The position numbers were made by a program, and so were the translations under genes. A model generated the notes under the pieces. That model saw only the letters and a program-made list of their open reading frames with translations. It searched no databases and had not been told where the DNA came from. From Rickettsiales bacterium (lineage in GTDB: Bacteria > Pseudomonadota > Alphaproteobacteria > Rickettsiales > UBA1997), in contig JAIRSX010000063.1 of assembly GCA_031255235.1 (NCBI GenBank), positions 1 through 9,013 of the forward strand: a DNA stretch of 9,013 bases, written 5' to 3'. Position 1 is the first letter of the stretch; the number at the start of each line of letters is the position of its first letter. Shown one piece after another: positions 1-6,486 of this stretch.

Positions 1-525
1 TCACTCTATCATTATGTTATAAGAAATGGCAGCTTATCAGCAACCAATACTCATGTCCCAGTTGCAATTGATAATTACGATTCCATCATTGTTTTAGAAG
101 AACTTTACAAATATTATAAAGATAACAATCTACTGGATAAGTTTGATGTACCATTATCATGGGACTATCCAATACATCTATTAGAAAAGCACATAAACAA
201 AAATGAACTCTTCAACAGATATAGAAACTTTTTTATTAGCTGTAAGGATGATGTTCTAAGTAGAAGACATATCTTCTCAGAAGATAGACTAAGAATCTTT
301 TATGATGTATTATCAAAAGATAACTATTTAGAATGGAAAATGAACAAATTAATGAATAAGATTAACAGCCTACATCACTTAGGAAATAATAGTAAAACAA
401 AGATAAAGCTATTTGGAATACTTCCGCTTTTAAAAATAAAAACTAAAAATAAAAATAATAAGATTATATCAAAATATTTATTATTTGGATTTATACCATT
501 GGTTTCGCTTAAAAAGAGATGGTGA
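1..525 (+). CDS. Glycosyltransferase family 2-like protein, 3' end only
   Basis: The frame is open from the first base to a TGA stop at 523-525, giving 174 residues of a protein whose start lies left of the window. The visible part opens with LYHYVIRNGSLSAT, which resembles the conserved 'YxYxxRxGSxS' segment that follows the catalytic domain in many GT-A fold, family 2 glycosyltransferases of lipopolysaccharide, capsule or glycoprotein synthesis. A mostly helical region rich in Tyr, Asn and Lys follows. The C-terminus carries two copies of a hydrophobic motif, LFGILPLLKIK and LFGFIPLVSLK, separated by a Lys/Asn-rich linker. Such tails are common in surface-glycan transferases and may sit at the membrane. 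The catalytic DXD region is outside the window, so donor and acceptor are unknown. An internal ATG at 340 has no ribosome binding site and falls within the family-like sequence, so it is not the start. Confidence 0.7.
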   Translation, partial: SLYHYVIRNGSLSATNTHVPVAIDNYDSIIVLEELYKYYKDNNLLDKFDVPLSWDYPIHLLEKHINKNELFNRYRNFFISCKDDVLSRRHIFSEDRLRIFYDVLSKDNYLEWKMNKLMNKINSLHHLGNNSKTKIKLFGILPLLKIKTKNKNNKIISKYLLFGFIPLVSLKKRW

Positions 526-602
526 TGTGGGTTTCATATGTATGTTGTGTTGTGTTGTTGACTAATAAGATAAAAATTACCATTTTATAGGTATCTCGTT
601 TA

Positions 603-761
603 GGGACTGAATAATAAAAGTTGTTTGTTATTTTTTTAGTATTAATTGCGGTTATAGTGAATATCTAAGTAATATAACAAACATAAGACATATAAAGGAA
701 GAAATAAAAGGAATATGTGTTGTTTTTGAAAAAGAAAAAACAACTTTTGTTAGCTAATCCC
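603..761. mobile_element. MITE-like element with IS-related terminal inverted repeats
   Basis: The left end (603-626) starts GGGACTGAATAATAAAAG and the right end, read on the minus strand from 761 inward, starts GGGATTAGCTAACAAAAG. The two agree at 19 of the first 24 bases. The element is about 159 bp, encodes nothing recognisable and is very A/T-rich. The left end also matches the IS end at 8832 onward over about 45 bp, with a conserved GNCTGAATAATAAAA core, GTTGTT, a T-run and GTATT. It is therefore probably a non-autonomous derivative mobilised by an IS5-like transposase. Left flank TTTA and right flank AAATTA show no clean target duplication, so the exact borders may be off by a few bases. 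The insertion lies between the glycosyltransferase and the pilus-like operon. Confidence 0.55.
719..744. repeat. Small perfect inverted repeat inside the MITE right end
   Basis: GTTGTTTTT at 719-727 is the exact reverse complement of AAAAACAAC at 736-744, with an 8-base loop. Four T's follow on the plus strand, but the stem is A/T-rich (3 G/C pairs), so it would be a weak terminator at best. It overlaps the right terminal repeat and is more likely part of the mobile element's own structure. Confidence 0.4.
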
Positions 762-774
762 AAATTAATAAATT
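747..774 (+). promoter_or_regulatory. Possible sigma70-type promoter for the pilus-like operon
   Basis: TTGTTA at 747-752 and TAAATT at 769-774 are spaced by 16 bases and would start transcription near 781, about 30 bases before the GTG at 811. The -35 box would be within the right terminal repeat of the MITE and the -10 box just outside it. In DNA this A/T-rich such matches occur by chance, so this is only the best candidate seen by eye. Confidence 0.2.
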
Positions 775-810
775 TTCTTTTTAAGAAAAAAAAAAATACA
801 CTTAAACTGG

Positions 811-2361
811 GTGTCTAAATTTATAGCATTAAATTTATTAGAGGATAAAACAATAATAACTCTTTTTAAGGGAGATGTTGTTGAGGAGGAGTTTGAGGTT
901 ATTGATATAGCAGAAAGTTTCAAATCTATTGAAGTATTTTTTAATAAGAATTCAAAATATTATTCATATATTTTTATCTCTCAACTAACGCAAACGTTTA
1001 CTTACAGGGTTTTTCCACCAATAGATTATTTTACCCTTCAAAAACTTGTGGATACCACTTTTAAAAAAGAAACTGTAAAAGATGATTTAAAATATAAAAA
1101 ATTTGTAAAAAAAGATAAAGATACCAAAAAATCCACTTTTTTATTTTTATCAAATCAACAGAGCGATTCTTTAAAGCAATGGTTAAAATTATTTAATGAA
1201 AGCTTTGTGAGCATCTTAAATTCAATTTATATAGTTCCTTTTGAAATTTCATATCTCTCAAAAACATTTCTTAAAAAGAAAGGAATAAAGGATAAAAATT
1301 GTAATATTATATTATATGAGGATAGCAGTAACATAGTTAAACAGATAATAATCTTTAAAGAAAACATTATTTTAGCAAAAACAATGAATGTTGATTTTAC
1401 TGTTGGTGAAGATGAGGTTATTAGAAATAACATTAAAAATGAACTCTTTAAAGATGCTGAATTTTTGAGGAGATACGATATGAAATTTACGCATAATGAT
1501 TTAATAATCATTAGCGTTTTAGAGAATAGACTATTAAAAATATTCGAGGGAGTTAGCGATAGTAGTCTCAATATTCAAAATTACTCCGTCAAGGACTTTC
1601 TAAGCGGATTAGGTTTCAAGACCAAACCAATTAAGGAAACAAATTTATTTGCCGATAGCATTGTTAAACATATCAAAACAAATTCCAAATCAGTAAAGTT
1701 TTATACAAAAGAAATCAAATATTATAAAAATTTAATTTTGACCAGATCTGTATCCAGGTTGGTTTCGTTTATTCTTTTATTTGTTTTTTTGGCATCTATC
1801 ATCTTGAGTTATTTTTTTAACTATTCCATAAATAATGAGTTGGCTATTATATCAATTAAATTGACAAGAAATGAAAGAATATTAAACAAAGAACTTCCAC
1901 AACAACTTAACTTTTCAAACAAAACATTAAATATTCTGATGGATTTTGGAACTTTAAAAGAAGTTTTGGAGACTCATATTAATCCAATTCCTAAACTGCA
2001 AGAATTTAAAAAAGTAGTTCTCAATGATTTTTTAATTGCAAATGTTAAAATAGGGATTGATGATTTTAAAAGGGATCTTTCAAATTACAGAATGGATATT
2101 AAATTTATTTTCGATGGTGCTTTAATTAACAAAAAGGGTGATATTGTAGAATTGAAAAAGACTGCCGATATTTTAAAAACAACATTGAGACAGTATAGCG
2201 GTAGAAATATTATATTTCCAAATGCCGATTATGGTACTCCAAATAAGGCGAATACGTATTTTGTATATCCTTTTAAAATAGAGGTTTCTGATTTTGCTTT
2301 TATTAATACCGAAAACACAAATGAAAGCAAAAGGCAGAGAAGAAATACGGGAGGGCAATAA
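811..2361 (+). CDS. GspL / PilM-PilN fusion-like inner-membrane assembly protein
   Basis: This 516-residue protein has a cytoplasmic N-terminal part of about 310 residues, one strong transmembrane helix at about 316-336 (RLVSFILLFVFLASIILSYF), and a periplasmic part of about 180 residues. That layout matches GspL of type II secretion, or PilM fused to PilN of type IV pili. The N-terminus, SKFIALNLLEDKTIITLFKG, resembles the first beta hairpin of the actin-like PilM/GspL fold. The C-terminal region after residue 365 (LKEVLETHINPIPKL, then a beta-rich segment ending VYPFKIEVSDF) resembles the PilN ferredoxin-like domain. The start is GTG at 811. It is the only plausible start after the in-frame stop at 769, and it lacks a Shine-Dalgarno sequence. 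The gene overlaps the next by one base (TAATG). In the known systems the protein couples the cytoplasmic ATPase to the periplasmic platform. No ATPase, pilin or secretin gene is in the window, so pilus and secretion roles cannot be told apart. Confidence 0.55.
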   Translation: MSKFIALNLLEDKTIITLFKGDVVEEEFEVIDIAESFKSIEVFFNKNSKYYSYIFISQLTQTFTYRVFPPIDYFTLQKLVDTTFKKETVKDDLKYKKFVKKDKDTKKSTFLFLSNQQSDSLKQWLKLFNESFVSILNSIYIVPFEISYLSKTFLKKKGIKDKNCNIILYEDSSNIVKQIIIFKENIILAKTMNVDFTVGEDEVIRNNIKNELFKDAEFLRRYDMKFTHNDLIIISVLENRLLKIFEGVSDSSLNIQNYSVKDFLSGLGFKTKPIKETNLFADSIVKHIKTNSKSVKFYTKEIKYYKNLILTRSVSRLVSFILLFVFLASIILSYFFNYSINNELAIISIKLTRNERILNKELPQQLNFSNKTLNILMDFGTLKEVLETHINPIPKLQEFKKVVLNDFLIANVKIGIDDFKRDLSNYRMDIKFIFDGALINKKGDIVELKKTADILKTTLRQYSGRNIIFPNADYGTPNKANTYFVYPFKIEVSDFAFINTENTNESKRQRRNTGGQ

Positions 2362-3068
2362 TGAATGAGATAAAAGAAAATAGACAAATTGAAACAAAAA
2401 AGGGAGACGGTAAAGTTAAAAAATTAGTCAAATCCATTGTTGTATATGGTATTGCTGTGATTATTTTAATAATCGCTGTTTACGTAACATATCGCATTTA
2501 TGATAGTAACAGGGAGAAAATTTTACAATCAATACAGGATAAAACTCGGAGGAATTTTAATCTTGAAAAGGAGATTATTGATTTTCAAAATAAAATTGAA
2601 AGCGTACAAAAATATCACTCAATGATAACGGAAAATACAGATATTTTTCTGAAGGGGGTGGATGCCACTTTTTTAAAAACACAACTTGATATAATTGCTC
2701 TAAATAATGGTTTGATAAACTTTACTACAGCGGTTAGTGAGGAAAATCTTGTTGAAGAACCAACTTTCAAAAAGGAAAATATATTTGTTTATAACAATGA
2801 AATTGACATCAATTTCTATTCTGTAACAGATGTAAATGCCTATTCGTTTATAGATGATTTATATAATTATTTGAGTAAATACTATTTTCCATTTTTCCAA
2901 GTTGTTGATATTAAAAGAATTGGTAAGACTGATGAAATGTTTTTACTTGACCTTAAAAGTGGAAAATATTATCCGGCTGTAGTTGGTAACATAAAAATAT
3001 CGTTATATACCTTAAGATTTGATAATGCTACATTTTTAAATGAGCCACTTAATAAGGAGCGCCAATGA
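2361..3068 (+). CDS. PilO/GspM-like inner-membrane platform protein
   Basis: This 235-residue protein has a charged cytoplasmic N-terminus (1-23), one transmembrane helix at about 24-46 (SIVVYGIAVIILIIAVYVTY), a Lys/Glu-rich predicted coiled coil (about 50-88) and a C-terminal alpha/beta domain. The region from about 134 onward, with FVYNNEIDINFYSV, SFIDDLYNYLSKYYFPFFQV and a final beta strand, has the pattern of the PilO/GspM ferredoxin-like domain. These proteins form heterodimers with PilN/GspL in the periplasm, which fits the upstream neighbour. The ATG overlaps the TAA of the upstream gene, with GGGAGG about seven bases before it, so translation is probably coupled. The gene overlaps the next by ATGA. 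Similarity is of architecture and pattern rather than strong sequence identity. Confidence 0.5.
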   Translation: MNEIKENRQIETKKGDGKVKKLVKSIVVYGIAVIILIIAVYVTYRIYDSNREKILQSIQDKTRRNFNLEKEIIDFQNKIESVQKYHSMITENTDIFLKGVDATFLKTQLDIIALNNGLINFTTAVSEENLVEEPTFKKENIFVYNNEIDINFYSVTDVNAYSFIDDLYNYLSKYYFPFFQVVDIKRIGKTDEMFLLDLKSGKYYPAVVGNIKISLYTLRFDNATFLNEPLNKERQ

Positions 3069-3718
3069 AGAAAGTATTTTTATTATTTTTGTTTATTTCG
3101 AATGCCTTTTCCGTTGAAGTGGTAAAAAGAAATAGTGTTAACTTAACAGAATTAAGGGAAAAATATCAAACACTAATGTTTACTCAAAAACAGATACACT
3201 CCATTTTTGACATATTGATACATAATAGTAATGTGGGAACTAATCTTAGTAGTGCCAATAGCAATAAGCAATATGCTAAAATTGATGAGGAAAATTTTTA
3301 TTTTTACCTAAAATCAATAGTGTATTCGTCACCAAATAGTTGGACAATTTTTGTTAACGACAAAAGAATTACTGATTCCGATCGGAGATATGATGATAAA
3401 GTTACAATTCTCAAAGTATCTCCAAACTACGTCACATTTTTGTGGACTGGAACAATTCCAGAAATAAATACTATGAATTATAATGATACAATTCCAGAAG
3501 ATAAATATAAAATTGAAAACGATGAGGTTAAAATGCCATTTAGACTGAGTTTACACCAGACTTTTCTACCTTTAGAATATAAAATTATCGAGGGAAAGGG
3601 ATTGCCAGATACAGATGTCAATGACACACCGGAAGAAAAAGAATTAAAAATCAAACAAAAACTACAGGCAACTCCTATGGAAGAAAATACTCTGGAAAAC
3701 TTCTTTTTAGATTGGTAA
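3065..3718 (+). CDS. Secreted PilP/GspC-like protein of the pilus-like operon
   Basis: The 217-residue product begins with a signal peptide: MKK, a hydrophobic core (VFLLFLFISNAF) and likely cleavage after AFS at residue 16. No lipobox cysteine is present, unlike classical PilP lipoproteins. A central segment, IVYSSPNSWTIFVNDKRI followed by ILKVSPNYVTFLWTG, forms a beta-rich unit. It resembles the 'peptide-bond-to-Ng' repeat of GspB/GspC/PilP-type periplasmic domains, in which an Asn-Gly/Asp turn precedes a VxxxxVxLxW strand. Residues 145-217 are acidic and lysine-rich and look disordered. The position after the PilN- and PilO-like genes is where pilP stands in pilMNOPQ operons. Its ATG overlaps the upstream TGA (ATGA), with AAGGAG a few bases before it. 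The product probably links the inner-membrane platform to an outer-membrane secretin, which is not in this window. Function is inferred from context. Confidence 0.45.
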   Translation: MKKVFLLFLFISNAFSVEVVKRNSVNLTELREKYQTLMFTQKQIHSIFDILIHNSNVGTNLSSANSNKQYAKIDEENFYFYLKSIVYSSPNSWTIFVNDKRITDSDRRYDDKVTILKVSPNYVTFLWTGTIPEINTMNYNDTIPEDKYKIENDEVKMPFRLSLHQTFLPLEYKIIEGKGLPDTDVNDTPEEKELKIKQKLQATPMEENTLENFFLDW

Positions 3719-3725
3719 CAACATT

Positions 3726-3983
3726 TTATTCTCTATAAAAGATATTCTCATTTTCGCTTATAAGCGAAAAATTTTTTCTAATTTGTTCATCGATCAAATC
3801 TTCGTCAATGGAGTTCTGTAGCATCATCTTCTTATTTTCCAAAAAAATAATATCCATCTCCATATTATTCACCTCAAATTCTTCTTCTTTGAGACTACTC
3901 CTGTTTCTATGGGAGATAACAACACTTACCATATAGAATATGCAAATAATACTTATAATAATATTCAAAATTCTTGATACCAT
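3726..3983 (-). CDS. FtsB/DivIC-like septum formation initiator protein
   Basis: This small protein of 85 residues has the FtsB/DivIC layout: an N-terminal transmembrane helix (about 5-24, ILNIIISIICIFYMVSVVIS), a short polar linker, a coiled coil with Leu/Met heptads (about 36-58), and a C-terminal stretch IDEQIRKNFSLISENENIFY. That stretch follows the family pattern 'D-x-x-E-x-x-A-R-x-x-L-x-x-x-x-x-x-E'. FtsB acts with FtsL and FtsQ in the inner membrane at the division site and helps activate septal peptidoglycan synthesis. In many alphaproteobacteria this gene stands beside pyruvate dehydrogenase genes. Here it follows pccB by 8 bases and has no Shine-Dalgarno sequence, so translational coupling to pccB is likely. 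It ends 7 bases from the convergent PilP-like gene. The sequence is diverged and the family call rests on pattern, length and topology. Confidence 0.6.
   Translation of the reverse strand: MVSRILNIIISIICIFYMVSVVISHRNRSSLKEEEFEVNNMEMDIIFLENKKMMLQNSIDEDLIDEQIRKNFSLISENENIFYRE
3751..3777 (+). terminator. Intrinsic terminator of the pilus-like operon, inside the opposing ftsB-like gene
   Basis: The sequence TTTTCGCTTATAAGCGAAAA (3751-3770) is a perfect palindrome: an 8-bp stem with a TATA loop. On the plus strand it is followed by A and six T's (3772-3777). It lies 33 bases after the stop of the PilP-like gene. No T-run follows it on the minus strand, so it should act only on plus-strand transcripts. 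It lies wholly within the coding region of the minus-strand FtsB-like gene. Confidence 0.75.
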
Positions 3984-3991
3984 AAATATAA

Positions 3992-5521
3992 TTACATCGG
4001 TAGATTATCATGCTTCTTTCGAGGCAAACCAACTTTTTTATTTTGTAGATAACGCAACATATCACAAATTTTCTTTCTTGTGTTTTGTGGTTTTATTACT
4101 TCATCAATATACCCTCTTGATGCAGCATAAAATGGTGTAGAAAACATATCCTTATATTCTTTTATTTTTTGTTCCCTTTCCTCACCCTGTAAATCTTTGT
4201 AAATTATGTTTATGGCACTTTCCGCCCCCATAACAGCGATTTCAGTATTTATCCACGAAAAATTGACATCACATCTTAGATGTTTTGAAGACATAACTAT
4301 ATAAGCACCCCCATATGCCTTTCTAGTTATAATATTTATTTTAGGAACAGATGATTCAGCGTATGCATACAACATCTTTGCCCCACTTGATATGACCCCA
4401 TTATGCTCTTGATATTTACCTGGTGTAAAACCAGAAGTATCTGTAAACGTGATTAAAGGAATATTAAAGGCATCACAAAATCTGATAAATCTTGCTCCTT
4501 TCTTTGCGGAATCTATATCTAATGTACCAGATGCCACCAATGGTTGGTTTGCTATAATACCAACTGTCCGCCCTTCCATTCTCGCAAATCCAACAATCAA
4601 ATTTTTTGCATAACTCTCTTTAATTTCAAAAAAATCCTTTTCATCAACTATTTTCATGATAAGTTCTTTCATATCATATGCCTGAACTGGATTTTCAGGG
4701 ACCAATGAATTCAAAGATACATCAATTCTACTGCCATTATCCTCCGTATTTAGCAACGGTGGTCTTTCCTCATTGTTCGATGGTAAAAAGTCAATAAGTC
4801 GTCTTATTTGAAAAAGAGTATCAATATCGTTACTAAAACTTTTATCTGCAACACCACTGATTTCTGTATGAACCTCAGCACCACCCAATTCTTCTTTTGT
4901 AAGTTCTTCATGAGTAACAGTTTTTACCACATCAGGACCAGTCAAAAACATATAAGAAGTATTCTCGACCATAAATGTGAAGTCCGATAAAGCCGGCGCA
5001 TATACCGCACCACCAGCACATGGACCCATAATGGCAGATATTTGCGGAATAATACCAGAACAATCAACTATCCTTTGAAATATTCTACCGAAACCGCATA
5101 AAGAATCAACACCTTCTTGTATTCTTGCACCACCAGAATCGTAAAGACCAATAACTGGTGCTTTCATTTTTAATGCTGTATCAATAATTTTTTCAATCTT
5201 TTTGGCGTGTGCTTCACCAAGTGAACCACCATTAACTGTAAAGTCCTGTGCGAAAACAAAGACTAATCTACCATGTATTGTACCAGAACCAGTAACAACC
5301 CCATCACCCAAATAATGTTTATTTTGCATTCCAAAATTTACAGAACGATGTTCTACAAACATTCCGATCTCACTAAATGAATCCATATCCAACAAGACCT
5401 CAATCCTCTCCCTTGCTGTTAATTTTCCAGATTTGTGTTGTTTATCTATTTTATCTTGACCACCACCCAAATAACTTTCTTCTTTTTTTTTGTTTAAAAA
5501 AATACCTTTCTCACTTAGCAT
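3992..5521 (-). CDS. pccB: Propionyl-CoA carboxylase beta subunit (carboxyltransferase)
   Basis: This is a 509-residue acyl-CoA carboxyltransferase beta subunit. It transfers CO2 from carboxybiotin to propionyl-CoA, giving methylmalonyl-CoA. Visible signatures (numbered from the chosen start) are LGGG (18-21), GKLTARERI (32-40), the N-terminal crotonase-like oxyanion region GGARIQEG (130-137) and GPCAGGAVY (166-174), TGPDVVKTVTHEELTKEELG (194-213), and C-domain GGAY (404-407) and AVMGAE. The tail KKHDNLPM matches the PccB 'KKHGNIPL' ending. Length is normal for the family. The frame is open up to 5584, but the extra 21 residues are hydrophobic and unlike the family. I chose ATG 5521, which lies next to a TATAAT box; ATG 5548 is the alternative. 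Unusual residues are DTSGFTPG (361-368) where most members have DVPGFLPG, and VISSGAK where IIxHGAK is usual. The biotinylated alpha subunit gene is not in the window. Confidence 0.9.
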   Translation of the reverse strand: MLSEKGIFLNKKKEESYLGGGQDKIDKQHKSGKLTARERIEVLLDMDSFSEIGMFVEHRSVNFGMQNKHYLGDGVVTGSGTIHGRLVFVFAQDFTVNGGSLGEAHAKKIEKIIDTALKMKAPVIGLYDSGGARIQEGVDSLCGFGRIFQRIVDCSGIIPQISAIMGPCAGGAVYAPALSDFTFMVENTSYMFLTGPDVVKTVTHEELTKEELGGAEVHTEISGVADKSFSNDIDTLFQIRRLIDFLPSNNEERPPLLNTEDNGSRIDVSLNSLVPENPVQAYDMKELIMKIVDEKDFFEIKESYAKNLIVGFARMEGRTVGIIANQPLVASGTLDIDSAKKGARFIRFCDAFNIPLITFTDTSGFTPGKYQEHNGVISSGAKMLYAYAESSVPKINIITRKAYGGAYIVMSSKHLRCDVNFSWINTEIAVMGAESAINIIYKDLQGEEREQKIKEYKDMFSTPFYAASRGYIDEVIKPQNTRKKICDMLRYLQNKKVGLPRKKHDNLPM

Positions 5522-5530
5522 GATGCTATT

Positions 5531-5556
5531 ATTATACAGAAAAAACATAAAGACAA
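5531..5556 (-). promoter_or_regulatory. Candidate pccB promoter
   Basis: On the minus strand a perfect TATAAT (5536-5531) is preceded by TTGTCT (5556-5551). The spacing is only 14 bases, shorter than the usual 16-18. A start about seven bases downstream would fall at about 5524, three bases before the ATG at 5521. This argues against the longer open frame and suggests a leaderless or nearly leaderless pccB mRNA. Confidence 0.35.
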
Positions 5557-5580
5557 CTTTTTTTGATTCTAATACATAAA
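5534..5580 (-). repeat. Possible degenerate IS/MITE end in the pccB-ftsY gap
   Basis: On the minus strand, GAAT-C-A7-GTTGT, a TTTTTT run and GTAT (5569-5534) copy the order and overall 36-base spacing of the IS end at 8838-8873 (GAAT-AAT-A6-GTTGT, TTTTTT, GTAT). TTTA also stands at the outer border (5580-5577), as at 599-602 and 8828-8831. The outer G-run (GGGG or GGGA) is lost. In A/T-rich DNA this could be chance or a shared promoter layout, so it is tentative. Confidence 0.3.
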
Positions 5581-5590
5581 GCAATATTTA
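5563..5590 (+). promoter_or_regulatory. Candidate ftsY promoter
   Basis: TTGATT at 5563-5568 and TATTTA at 5585-5590 are 16 bases apart. Transcription would begin near 5597, one or two bases before the ATG at 5599, which has no Shine-Dalgarno sequence. The box lies back to back with the pccB promoter, so the two may compete for RNA polymerase. Confidence 0.35.
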
Positions 5591-5598
5591 TGTAGAAC

Positions 5599-6435
5599 AT
5601 GTCAATATTTGATAATTTATTTGCGAGAAAAAGAATTAAGGATGATCTGTTGGATGACTTAGAAAATCTTTTAATCAGTGGTGATATTGGTTTGTCTACC
5701 ACAGAAAACATTATAAATGAGTTAAGGAAGGGAAAGTATACAGAAGAACCAACACTTGATAACATTAAAGATATCGTGGCATCAGGTATTAGGAAAACCC
5801 TTGAAAATTCCAATAAACAGTTAAAGATTGACGGAGCAAAACCATTTATTATTACATTGTTTGGAATGAATGGTGCGGGTAAAACCACAACCATTGTTAA
5901 ATTAGCCAACAAGTTTAAAAAAGATGGAAAGAGAGTCATTGTTGCCGCTGCTGATACATTCAGGATAGGTGCCGTTGAACAATTGGCAAAGTGGTGTAAA
6001 AATATTAATATTCCATTAATACAAGCAGAAAAAGAAGGGCAAGATCCAACAAGTGTTGCATATAAAGCACTGCAAGAAGCAAAGAAAAATAGTTACGATA
6101 TTCTGCTAATTGACACTGCCGGTAGAACGCAAAATAACATAAATCTAATGACAGAATTGCAAAAGATTGTAAGAGTTATAGGAACAAATGAATCAATTGT
6201 CGTTTTGGATGCTTCCATTGGACAGAATGCTTTAAAGCAAGTAGAACAGTTTGGTAAGGCTATTAAAATTACTGGTATTATTGTCAACAAATTTGATGGA
6301 ACGGCAAAAGGCGGAATTTTAGTTCCAATTTATGAGAAAACTAGACGACCTATTTATGCCATTGGCACTGGTGAAAAAATTGATGATATTAAAGATTTTG
6401 ACGTGGATTGGTATATCGACAGATTATTGGATTGA
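5599..6435 (+). CDS. ftsY: Signal recognition particle receptor FtsY
   Basis: This SRP-GTPase docks ribosome-SRP complexes at the inner membrane for co-translational insertion. The 278 residues comprise a short N domain (1-75, including DDLENLLISGDIGLSTT) and a full G domain. The G domain has the P-loop GMNGAGKTT (89-97), DTFRIGAVEQL (119-129), DTAGR (172-176), the G4 motif NKFDGTAKGG (230-239) and the closing GTGEKIDDI (256-264). In FtsY proteins G4 is usually TKxD and the second motif DTFRAAAxEQL, so Asn for Thr and Ile-Gly for Ala-Ala are small deviations. The long acidic membrane-binding A domain and the first N-domain helix are missing. A TAG at 5593, two codons upstream, excludes a longer start. 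No Shine-Dalgarno sequence is visible. The gene is divergent from pccB and convergent with tsf. Confidence 0.93.
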   Translation: MSIFDNLFARKRIKDDLLDDLENLLISGDIGLSTTENIINELRKGKYTEEPTLDNIKDIVASGIRKTLENSNKQLKIDGAKPFIITLFGMNGAGKTTTIVKLANKFKKDGKRVIVAAADTFRIGAVEQLAKWCKNINIPLIQAEKEGQDPTSVAYKALQEAKKNSYDILLIDTAGRTQNNINLMTELQKIVRVIGTNESIVVLDASIGQNALKQVEQFGKAIKITGIIVNKFDGTAKGGILVPIYEKTRRPIYAIGTGEKIDDIKDFDVDWYIDRLLD

Positions 6436-6486
6436 TTTTTCTACTTTTTCCATTGTTTTAAATGCTTTTGTCGTTTTTTACATTTC

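Noticed and set aside
542..560. Short TGTTG-type tandem repeat just after the glycosyltransferase stop
   Set aside because: Only about three imperfect 5-base units in low-complexity DNA; no evidence for slippage-based phase variation because it is outside any gene.
558..588. TTGACT followed by A/T-rich DNA as a possible promoter
   Set aside because: The best -10 match at 16-19 bases is poor, and the MITE lies between it and the next gene.
719..748. A/T-rich hairpin followed by four T's as a terminator for the glycosyltransferase gene
   Set aside because: Weak stem, short T-run, almost 200 bases after the stop codon, and better explained as part of the MITE end.
5532..5939. Minus-strand open frame of about 135 codons opposite ftsY
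   Set aside because: Antisense to the conserved P-loop region of ftsY, and its composition is that of a shadow frame.
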